A DNA stretch of 6,949 nt from an uncultured Oscillospiraceae bacterium (GTDB lineage: Bacteria > Bacillota > Clostridia > Oscillospirales > Oscillospiraceae), in the NCBI GenBank assembly GCA_934591815.1, contig CAKTPV010000044.1, positions 1-6,949 of the forward strand, written 5' to 3'. The first letter of the stretch is position 1; the number at the start of each line of letters is the position of its first letter. The position numbers were made by a program, and so were the translations under genes. The notes beneath the pieces are model-generated. The model was not told where the DNA came from. It was given only the letters and a program-made list of their open reading frames with translations, and did not search any database. Below are positions 1 through 4,790 of the stretch, one piece after another.

Positions 1-107
1 GCACGACGGCGAGCCAGCACCTTGCGGCCGTTGCGGGTGGCCATTCTCTTGCGGAAGCCGTGCTCCTTGGAGCGCTGGCGCTTCTTGGGCTGATAGGTAC
101 GGAACAT
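1..107 (-). CDS. rpmH: 50S ribosomal protein L34, 5' part (runs off window)
   Basis: Read on the minus strand from the ATG at 107-105, the frame gives [20 protein letters not shown] followed by [15 protein letters not shown]. This is the L34 family pattern: a very basic peptide of about 44 residues in the large ribosomal subunit. 35 complete codons are present and the last residues and stop lie beyond position 1. A strong ribosome binding site (GGAGGTG, complement of 115-121) sits 7 nt before this ATG. Another ATG at 112-110 is in a different frame and would not give L34. The gene points away from dnaA, the usual divergent arrangement at Gram-positive origins, where rnpA normally follows rpmH. 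Transcription probably starts near 228 from a consensus promoter. Identity is very secure from the peptide and its position. Confidence 0.96.
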   Translation of the reverse strand, partial: MFRTYQPKKRQRSKEHGFRKRMATRNGRKVLARRR

Positions 108-136
108 TGCATGACACCTCCATTTAGAAAAATATC

Positions 137-159
137 CGGCGGCGGAGCGAAGCCGCCGC
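137..159 (-). promoter_or_regulatory. GC hairpin with T-tract in the rpmH leader (possible attenuator)
   Basis: On the rpmH strand, CGGCGGC (complement of 152-158) can pair with GCCGCCG (complement of 137-143) around an 8-nt loop. A shifted pairing of 153-159 with 139-145 also gives 7 bp. Both stems are all G-C. The downstream stretch (complement of 127-136) reads GATATTTTTC, so a run of five T follows closely, as in an intrinsic terminator with a slightly displaced T-tract. It lies between the promoter and the ribosome binding site of rpmH, so it would act as an attenuator or as a translation-modulating hairpin rather than ending a gene. The structure is seen; the function is inferred. Confidence 0.35.
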
Positions 160-165
160 TCTTAC

Positions 166-202
166 TCGACAGCAGAGGACCTGTGTTCCCTGCCGCAGTC
201 GA
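166..202 (-). promoter_or_regulatory. Second, imperfect stem-loop in the rpmH leader
   Basis: TCGAC at 166-170 is complementary to GTCGA at 198-202. Inside it, GCAG at 172-175 pairs with CTGC at 190-193 and GGA at 177-179 with TCC at 187-189, giving about 12 bp with bulges at 171, 176 and 194-197. It lies in the presumed rpmH transcript upstream of the GC hairpin, so the leader would be a two-hairpin RNA. I do not recognise a named RNA family. Confidence 0.3.
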
Positions 203-234
203 CATGGTAAACGCCTAAAAACGGCGCGGAATAC

Positions 235-263
235 ATTATACATAACGAAAACCGGCCTGTCAA
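235..263 (-). promoter_or_regulatory. rpmH promoter, perfect sigma-A consensus
   Basis: On the minus strand, TTGACA (complement of 258-263) is followed after exactly 17 bp by TATAAT (complement of 235-240). Both hexamers match the housekeeping consensus at all six positions. Transcription would begin near 228, leaving a leader of about 120 nt before rpmH. A promoter this strong fits a ribosomal protein gene. The hexamers and spacing are read directly; use in the cell is inferred. Confidence 0.88.
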
Positions 264-339
264 CATAAAATTCCGTACTTTCCTCCAAAAACCGCTTGCC
301 GCCTCGAAAAGAAATATGCTTTATATTTAGAATATGTAA

Positions 340-368
340 TAGACTTTTTCCACATCTTCTGGTATAAT
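340..368 (+). promoter_or_regulatory. dnaA promoter with extended -10
   Basis: TAGACT at 340-345 (four of six matches to TTGACA) is followed after 17 bp by a perfect TATAAT at 363-368. The -10 is preceded by TGG at 360-362, an extended -10 element that can make up for a weaker -35. The start of transcription would fall near 375, giving a leader of about 60 nt for dnaA. A DnaA box lies inside the spacer. The surrounding 283-415 stretch is AT-rich compared with the coding DNA. Confidence 0.8.
346..354 (+). promoter_or_regulatory. DnaA box within the dnaA promoter spacer
   Basis: TTTTCCACA matches the DnaA box consensus TTATCCACA at eight of nine positions and fits the relaxed form TTWTNCACA. 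It occupies the DNA between the -35 and -10 hexamers, so bound DnaA should block RNA polymerase. DnaA repression of its own promoter is well established in other bacteria; here it is inferred from position. It is the only strong box I find upstream of dnaA. Confidence 0.75.
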
Positions 369-422
369 CATAAAGGATTTTTCTGCCCTCTTTACACATG
401 AGAGAAAACACACAGGATACGG

Positions 423-440
423 AAAGGAGAGCTTCCTTTG
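423..440 (+). promoter_or_regulatory. dnaA ribosome binding site and TTG start
   Basis: AAAGGAGA at 423-430 lies 7 nt before a TTG at 438-440. No ATG or GTG in frame nearby gives a better start, and translation from this TTG begins MKSLSDLWDS, the expected beginning of DnaA domain I. A non-ATG start may hold down DnaA output. Confidence 0.8.
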
Positions 441-1754
441 AAATCACTGTCAGATCTGTGGGACAGCATACTCTCCCGTCTCAGCGGAGAGCTGTCCGAC
501 ACCACCATCAAGACCTGGTTTGACGAGATCTCCGTGGTGACCATGGAGGATTCGGCGCTGGTGCTCCATTGCAGCAACGCCTTTAAGAAAAATACCGTGG
601 AGGCCCGGTTTCTGCCGCAGATCAAGGCGGCGCTGAAGGATATCTTCTCCACGGATATGGAGGTCAAGATCCTCAGCGACGAGCAGCTGGCCGCCTATCA
701 CGGCGTGGCGCCCGACCGGCCGGGGGATCTGTTCGACTCCGACGCCTTCACCTTCGAGACATATGTGGTAGGCCCCCAGAACAAGCTGGCCTACGCCGCC
801 GCAAAATCCGTGGCGGAGAAGCCGGCCGAGAGCTACAATCCCCTGTTCATCTACGGCGATTCCGGTCTGGGCAAGACCCACCTGCTGTACGCCATCGCCC
901 ATCTGGTGAACCGGCGGCGGCCGGAGGCGCGGATCGTCTACATCAAGGGCGACGACTTTACCAACGAGCTGGTTAGTTCCATCCGGGAAAACCGGAACGC
1001 GGAGTTCCGCGAGAAATACCGGGAGGCCACAGTGCTGCTGGTGGACGATATCCAGTTCATCGCCGGCAAGATCCAGACGCAGGAGGAGTTCTTCCACACC
1101 TTCAACACCCTGTACGAGTCCGGCAAGCAGATCGTGCTGACCTCCGACCGTCCGCCCCGTGAGATGACACAGCTGGAGGACCGTCTGCGTACCCGGTTCG
1201 AGTGGGGTCTGATGGTGGACGTGGCGCCGCCGGACTTTGAGACGCGGCTTGCCATCATCCAGAACAAGGCCGCCGCGCTGGGCGTCAAGCTGCCCGCCGA
1301 GGTCTCGGACTACATCGCCGAGAACGTCACCTCCAACGTGCGGCAGCTGGAGGGTACCCTCAACAAGATCCTGGCCTACCGGGATCTGCTGGGCGATCAG
1401 GTGGACGAGGAGGCTGTTGGCCGGGCTGTCCGGGATATGCTGCTCAAGAGCAACGAATATGTCCCCTCCCCCAAGATCATCATCAGCTATGTGGCCAAGT
1501 ACTACCATCTGGACGAGGATACCATCCGCGGCCAGAGCCGCGGGCGGGACGTGGTCACCGCCCGTCAGGTGGCGATCTACCTGATCCGGCGGATGAACGG
1601 CCTGCCTATGAACGACATCGGAAAGGAGTTCAGCAACCGCGACCACACCACCATCCTCCACTCCCTGCAAAAGGTGGAGCAGCAGATGCAGTCTGATCCG
1701 GTCTTTGCCGAGCGGGTCAAGGAGATCACCACCAACATCAACAACAAGCGGTGA
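438..1754 (+). CDS. dnaA: Chromosomal replication initiator protein DnaA
   Basis: DnaA is the AAA+ ATPase that binds DnaA boxes at the origin, melts the adjacent DNA and loads the replicative helicase. The 438-residue length is normal for Gram-positive DnaA. Domain I spans about residues 1-78 and includes the typical IKTWFDEI. A short linker (about 80-105) leads into the AAA+ core, with Walker A GDSGLGKT at 140-147, Walker B VLLVDD at 199-204, sensor 1 TSD at 235-237, the LEDRLRTRFEWG box near 246-257 and the sensor 2 region NVRQLEGTLNK at 300-310. Domain IV (about 345-438) carries the DNA-binding signature around SNRDHTT at 399-405. Two motif positions differ from the commonest forms (GGVGLGKT, GGRDHTT), but key lysine, aspartate and arginine residues are kept. 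It begins at TTG after a good ribosome binding site. The stop is 2 nt before the first origin DnaA box. Confidence 0.98.
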   Translation: MKSLSDLWDSILSRLSGELSDTTIKTWFDEISVVTMEDSALVLHCSNAFKKNTVEARFLPQIKAALKDIFSTDMEVKILSDEQLAAYHGVAPDRPGDLFDSDAFTFETYVVGPQNKLAYAAAKSVAEKPAESYNPLFIYGDSGLGKTHLLYAIAHLVNRRRPEARIVYIKGDDFTNELVSSIRENRNAEFREKYREATVLLVDDIQFIAGKIQTQEEFFHTFNTLYESGKQIVLTSDRPPREMTQLEDRLRTRFEWGLMVDVAPPDFETRLAIIQNKAAALGVKLPAEVSDYIAENVTSNVRQLEGTLNKILAYRDLLGDQVDEEAVGRAVRDMLLKSNEYVPSPKIIISYVAKYYHLDEDTIRGQSRGRDVVTARQVAIYLIRRMNGLPMNDIGKEFSNRDHTTILHSLQKVEQQMQSDPVFAERVKEITTNINNKR

Positions 1755-1756
1755 GG

Positions 1757-1915
1757 TTTTCCACAAATTCCGTGGAATCCACCGGGAAAAAGAGTGGACA
1801 ACGGGAAAAAGGAAAAAACGGTGGATAATCCCCGCCCGGTTTCCAGTTGAGCGGTGGAAAAGAAACCGTTGGAAAAACAGGGAAAAACGGGGATTTCCAC
1901 ATTCCGTTATCCCTA
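1757..1915. repeat. DnaA box cluster
   Basis: Against TTATCCACA the sites are: 1757-1765 TTTTCCACA (plus, 8/9), 1793-1801 TTGTCCACT (minus, 7/9), 1820-1828 TTATCCACC (minus, 8/9), 1853-1861 TTTTCCACC (minus, 7/9), 1893-1901 ATTTCCACA (plus, 7/9) and 1907-1915 TTATCCCTA (plus, 7/9). A weaker pair of facing half-sites forms the palindrome at 1772-1782. The last two boxes point toward the AT-rich element and are 14 nt apart. No box is a perfect consensus, so many may be low-affinity or ATP-DnaA-dependent sites; that last point is inference. Confidence 0.8.
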
Positions 1916-1930
1916 CGACTCCTGTTACTA
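1913..1930 (+). promoter_or_regulatory. Candidate DnaA-trio series
   Basis: Read in steps of three, the plus strand gives CTA CGA CTC CTG TTA CTA. DnaA-trios are repeats reading 3'-(G/A)AT-5' on the strand DnaA grips, which is CTA or TTA on the other strand. Three of the six triplets are exact and the other three keep two of three bases. They begin at the end of the last DnaA box and run straight into the AT-rich DNA, the place where trios are found in other bacteria. The series is degenerate, so this is a reasoned candidate only. Confidence 0.45.
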
Positions 1931-1968
1931 AAAAAAGATTAGTTTATGTTTTGATTCTGAAAAATATG
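1925..1968. other. AT-rich DNA unwinding element
   Basis: 36 of 44 bases are A or T (about 82%) in an otherwise GC-rich window, with a run of seven A at 1930-1936 and several T runs. It lies directly after the DnaA box cluster and before dnaN, so it is the best candidate for the first melted DNA at initiation. It probably also contains or overlaps the dnaN promoter, but I cannot pick a convincing -35/-10 pair. Confidence 0.75.
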
Positions 1969-1999
1969 CCTGCCAATTACAGAAAGGATTGAAAACGAG

Positions 2000-3112
2000 A
2001 TGCTGAAATTTTCCTGCGAAAAAACGCTGCTGCAGCAGGCCGTCAGTACCGTATCCCGCGCCGTGGCTGCCAAAAGCTCCATCCCCGCGCTGGAGGGCGT
2101 GCTGCTGGAGGGCGATACCCAGCTGACGCTGTCCGGCTACAATATGCAGACCGGTATCCGCACCGCCATCCCCGCTGAGATCCATCAGGAGGGGCGCATC
2201 GTTCTGAATGCCCGTCTGTTCGGCGAGATGATCCGCCGCCTGCCCGACGATATCGTGGTTTTCTCCGCCGATGAGAAATATGTGGTCAAGCTGGTCTGCG
2301 GCGACGCCAGCTTCGAGCTGCCCGGGCTGTCCGCCGACGACTACCCGGAGATGCCCACTGTGGACGATGAGTTCTCCGTGTCCATCCAGCAGCGGACCAT
2401 GAAGGCCATGATCAACCAGACCAGCTTTGCCGTGTCCACCAACGAGGCCCGTCCCATCCATACCGGCGCCCTGTTTGAGATCGGCGATACGGGGCTGACC
2501 ATGGTGGCGGTGGACGGCTTCCGTCTGGCGCTGCGCCGCGAGCCGCTGGAGCGTATCGACGGCGGCGCGTTCCGCTTCGTGGCGCCGGGAACGGCTCTCA
2601 ACGAGGTGGAGAAGATCTGCGCCGATACCGATGCGCTGCTGACGGTGGTGCAGGGCAAGCGCCATCTGATGTTCGAGGTGGAGAACACCCAACTCATCTG
2701 CCGCCGTCTGGAGGGTGAATTTTTGGATTACCGCAACGCCATCCCCAGGAACAACCCCATCTGCGTGGAGGTGGAGACGAAGGCGCTGCTGGAGAGTCTG
2801 GACCGCGTGTCCGTGGTCATCAGCGAGAAGCTGAAAAGCCCCGTCCGCTGCCTCTTTGATATGGACAAGGTCTATCTCTCCGCCCGCACCGGCAACGGCG
2901 AGGCCAAGGATATCTGCCCCGTCAAGGGCGACGGCCGGGAGCTGGAGATCGGCTTCAACAACCGCTATCTCATGGACGCTCTGCGGTATGCGCCGGCGGA
3001 CAGGGTCCATATGCAGCTGAACACCGGTATCTCCCCCTGCATCATCACGCCGGTGGACGGCGGGGACGAGTTCCTCTACATGGTGCTGCCCGTCAGACTG
3101 AAGGCGCAGTAA
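2000..3112 (+). CDS. dnaN: DNA polymerase III beta subunit (sliding clamp)
   Basis: DnaN forms a ring-shaped dimer around DNA and tethers the replicative polymerase and many repair proteins. The 370-residue length matches the family. Three similar domains follow one another (about 1-125, 126-247 and 248-370). Recognisable clamp sequence includes LPGLSADDYPEMP at 107-119, AVDGFRLAL at 170-178, GEFLDYRNAIP at 239-249 (often GxFPDY in relatives), GFNNRYLMDAL at 318-328 and the C-terminal LPVRL at 363-367, part of the partner-binding pocket. The ATG at 2000 gives the standard N terminus MLKFSCEKTLL. The ribosome binding site AAAGGA (1983-1988) is 11 nt upstream, rather far, which may lower its use. 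The gene follows the origin and is probably expressed both from dnaA read-through and from a promoter in the AT-rich gap. Confidence 0.98.
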   Translation: MLKFSCEKTLLQQAVSTVSRAVAAKSSIPALEGVLLEGDTQLTLSGYNMQTGIRTAIPAEIHQEGRIVLNARLFGEMIRRLPDDIVVFSADEKYVVKLVCGDASFELPGLSADDYPEMPTVDDEFSVSIQQRTMKAMINQTSFAVSTNEARPIHTGALFEIGDTGLTMVAVDGFRLALRREPLERIDGGAFRFVAPGTALNEVEKICADTDALLTVVQGKRHLMFEVENTQLICRRLEGEFLDYRNAIPRNNPICVEVETKALLESLDRVSVVISEKLKSPVRCLFDMDKVYLSARTGNGEAKDICPVKGDGRELEIGFNNRYLMDALRYAPADRVHMQLNTGISPCIITPVDGGDEFLYMVLPVRLKAQ

Positions 3113-3184
3113 AAGGGATATGCCGCGCGCTGCCTGCGTCCGGCGTTCCTGCCGCACCCGGGGAGAACACGGGACTTCCCTTTT
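3111..3184 (+). terminator. Possible terminator or attenuator after dnaN
   Basis: AAAAGGGA at 3111-3118, overlapping the dnaN stop, is perfectly complementary to TCCCTTTT at 3177-3184. The 58 nt between can fold further: CCCG at 3157-3160 with CGGG at 3170-3173, and GGC/GCC pairing around 3142-3153. A-tract and T-tract on the two arms resemble a terminator usable from either side, but the stem is long-range and its GC core short, so strength is doubtful. It would separate dnaN from the yaaA-recF-gyr group or attenuate read-through. Confidence 0.33.
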
Positions 3185-3198
3185 ATACAAAATATTAT

Positions 3199-3218
3199 AA
3201 GGATATAATACAGCTATG
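3199..3218 (+). promoter_or_regulatory. yaaA translation start with TATAAT between RBS and ATG
   Basis: A weak ribosome binding site AAGGA at 3199-3203 lies 12 nt before the ATG at 3216. The spacer between them contains a perfect TATAAT at 3204-3209. If that is a real -10, transcription would begin at or next to the ATG and give a leaderless message. Upstream AT-rich hexamers (TATTAT 3193-3198, TATACA 3184-3189) are alternative -10s that would keep the ribosome binding site. No good -35 is visible for any of them. Confidence 0.35.
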
Positions 3219-3434
3219 GAAACGATTGAGATCACAACGGAATACATCAAATTGCAGGATCTGCTGAAGTTCGCCGCGGCGGTACAGACCGGCGGCGAGG
3301 CCAAGATGGTCATTCAGGAGGGCGAGGTCACCGTCAACGGCGAGGTCTGCGCCATGCGGGGACGGAAGATCCGTCCCGGCGACGACGTGAGCTTCAACGG
3401 CCAGCACTATACGGTCACCTATGCGGCTCGATAA
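3216..3434 (+). CDS. yaaA: S4-domain RNA-binding protein YaaA
   Basis: This 72-residue protein is almost entirely an S4 domain, a small RNA-binding fold. The pattern EYIKLQDLLKFA at 9-20, GGEAKMVIQEGEVTVNGE at 26-43 and RGRKIRPGDDV at 48-58 is that of the YaaA family encoded next to recF in Firmicutes. S4 proteins of this kind are usually linked to ribosomal RNA or ribosome assembly; the exact target is not visible here. The start is supported by the standard length, although its AAGGA ribosome binding site is 12 nt away. The gene's end overlaps recF by 14 nt, so the two are certainly co-transcribed and probably translationally coupled. It is the first gene after the only sizeable gap in the rightward series, and may have its own promoter. 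Confidence 0.92.
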   Translation: METIEITTEYIKLQDLLKFAAAVQTGGEAKMVIQEGEVTVNGEVCAMRGRKIRPGDDVSFNGQHYTVTYAAR

Positions 3435-4524
3435 GCTGACGCTGGACGGCTGGCGGAACTACCAACGGCAGACGCTGGCGTTTGACCAGCGGTGCAACGT
3501 CATTTACGGCGAGAATGCACAGGGAAAGACCAATCTGCTGGAGGCCGCCGTGTACCTCTCCTGCGGGAAAAGCCCCCGCGCCCACGGCGACCGGGAGCTG
3601 ATCGGCTTTGAACGGCAGGATGCGTCCCTCACCGGGCAGCTTTTTTCCCGGGACAGGGCGTTTACCACGGAGATACAACTTTTTCGCGGCAAAAGGCGAA
3701 GGATGACGGTGAACGGCGTACCTGCCAAAACCGGCGCGGCGCTGTCCGACGTGCTGCACACCGTATTCTTCTGCCCGGAGGATCTGTTCCTCATACGGGC
3801 GGGGGCGGCGGAGCGGCGGCGGTTCATGGATCTGTCCCTGTGCCAGCTGCGGCCCCGGTACGCCGAGGCGCTGGCGGAGTATACCCGGCTCCATGAGCAC
3901 AAGACCCGTATCCTCCGGGACAGCGAGGAGCACCCCCAGCTTTTGCAGATGCTGCCGGATTTCAACGAGCGGCTTTGCCGTGTAGGTGCGGTGCTGATCA
4001 GCTACCGGGCGCGGTACTGCGTGTCGCTGGCGGAGTACGCCCGGCAGGCGCATTTTGAATGCTCCGGCGAAAAGGAGGAGCTGACGCTTCTGTACCGGAC
4101 GGTGAAGACCGTGGAGGATCCCTTCGCGCCGCAGGAGCAGATATGCCAGGCGCTGCGGCGCCATCAGGAGGCGCATCTGGCGGCGGAGCGCGCCAGCCGG
4201 CTGTGTCTGTCCGGCCCCCATAAGGACGATGTGGAGGTGCTCATCAACGGACGCAGCGCCCGGCAGTACGGCTCGCAGGGGCAGGTACGCACGGCGGCGC
4301 TGAGCCTGAAGCTGGCGGAGCGGGAGATCCATAAAAACGCCGTGGGCGAGTATCCGGTGATGCTGCTGGACGACGTGCTCAGCGAGCTGGACCCGCGGCG
4401 GCAGGAATACGTCCTGAACCGGATACAGGGCGGACAGGTATTTATCACCTGCTGCGAAAACGACCGGCTGGACACCATGCTGCATGGCCGGGTGTTCCAT
4501 ATCCGGAATGGGGAGGTGTTGTGA
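3421..4524 (+). CDS. recF: DNA replication and repair protein RecF
   Basis: RecF is an SMC-like ABC ATPase that works with RecO and RecR to load RecA at single-strand gaps and help stalled forks. The protein has 367 residues, usual for the family. Walker A GENAQGKT is at 30-37, the LSGPHKDDVE segment at 263-272, the ABC signature region GSQGQ at 284-288 and Walker B VMLLDDVLSELD at 313-324. The N terminus MRLDKLTLDGWRNY is the typical RecF start, fixing the ATG at 3421 inside the end of yaaA. No clear ribosome binding site precedes it, so ribosomes finishing yaaA probably re-initiate here. Its TGA stop shares a base with the ATG of remB. Confidence 0.97.
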   Translation: MRLDKLTLDGWRNYQRQTLAFDQRCNVIYGENAQGKTNLLEAAVYLSCGKSPRAHGDRELIGFERQDASLTGQLFSRDRAFTTEIQLFRGKRRRMTVNGVPAKTGAALSDVLHTVFFCPEDLFLIRAGAAERRRFMDLSLCQLRPRYAEALAEYTRLHEHKTRILRDSEEHPQLLQMLPDFNERLCRVGAVLISYRARYCVSLAEYARQAHFECSGEKEELTLLYRTVKTVEDPFAPQEQICQALRRHQEAHLAAERASRLCLSGPHKDDVEVLINGRSARQYGSQGQVRTAALSLKLAEREIHKNAVGEYPVMLLDDVLSELDPRRQEYVLNRIQGGQVFITCCENDRLDTMLHGRVFHIRNGEVL

Positions 4525-4787
4525 TGGCGTATCTGCATATCGGACAGAACGTGATGCTGGAGGATAAGCGCATCATCGGCATCTTTGATCTGGACAACAC
4601 ATCCACTTCTAAAATAACAAGGGCATTTCTGGACGGCGCGGAGCGTGAGGGCGTGGTGCAGACCGCCTGTGAGGATATCCCGCGGGCGTTTGTGGTCTGT
4701 GACCACCCCTACCACCGGCAGATCGTTTATATATCCCAGCTGAATTCCCAGACGCTGCAAAAACGCGCTCAGGGGAAAGGAGAATAG
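4524..4787 (+). CDS. remB: RemB/YaaB family regulator (DUF370)
   Basis: The 87-residue protein matches the DUF370 family found between recF and gyrB in many Firmicutes. In Bacillus subtilis the gene is yaaB or remB, implicated in control of extracellular matrix genes. Visible family features are the N-terminal YLHIGQNV, the IIGIFDLDN stretch at 17-25 and the C-terminal IVYISQLNSQTLQKRAQ at 67-83, close to the IYYSPLSSSTLKKRAQ of the Bacillus protein. I chose ATG 4524 over the in-frame GTG 4521 because GGAGGTG at 4512-4518 then lies 5 nt away instead of 2, and because the ATG overlaps the recF stop as TGATG, a common coupling arrangement. The target genes in this organism are unknown. The 3' end contains the gyrB ribosome binding site. 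Confidence 0.9.
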   Translation: MAYLHIGQNVMLEDKRIIGIFDLDNTSTSKITRAFLDGAEREGVVQTACEDIPRAFVVCDHPYHRQIVYISQLNSQTLQKRAQGKGE

Positions 4788-4790
4788 TAT

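Larger units (their letters stand above)
1757..1985. other. Replication origin (oriC), dnaA-dnaN intergenic part
   Basis: The 245-bp gap between dnaA and dnaN contains no gene but has the expected parts of a Gram-positive origin: DnaA-box-like sites on both strands at 1757-1915, then an AT-rich stretch reaching the dnaN ribosome binding site. Its place right after dnaA is where the unwinding region lies in Bacillus subtilis. Initiation here would send the rightward fork co-directionally through dnaN to gyrA, while the leftward fork meets dnaA transcription head-on before running with rpmH. Assigned by architecture; not experimentally shown from this sequence. Confidence 0.87.

Noticed and set aside
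390..398. CTTTACACA in the dnaA leader as a DnaA box.
   Set aside because: 6/9 matches to the consensus, no better than expected in AT-rich DNA.
124..447. Minus-strand frame of 107 codons across the rpmH-dnaA control region.
   Set aside because: It runs through both promoters and the leader hairpins, has no family likeness, and its start lies inside dnaA.
450..1766. Antisense open frame opposite dnaA, nearly the same length.
   Set aside because: Mirror of the dnaA frame; no start signal and no recognisable domain.
1868..1876. Further DnaA box, GTTGGAAAA (minus strand TTTTCCAAC).
   Set aside because: Only 6/9 matches and the CACA core is broken; counted with the purine-rich repeats instead.
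1951..1979. TTGATT at 1951-1956 as a dnaN -35.
   Set aside because: At 16-18 bp downstream there is no hexamer resembling TATAAT; I cannot assign the dnaN promoter from sequence alone.
1705..1992. Plus-strand frame of 95 codons through the dnaA end and the origin.
   Set aside because: Its lysine- and arginine-rich peptide comes from purine-rich origin repeats; no ribosome binding site and it overlaps dnaA out of frame.
1928..3313. Antisense open frame of about 460 codons opposite dnaN.
   Set aside because: Shadow of dnaN codon bias; it also spans the unwinding element and the dnaN-yaaA gap, and the peptide resembles no family.
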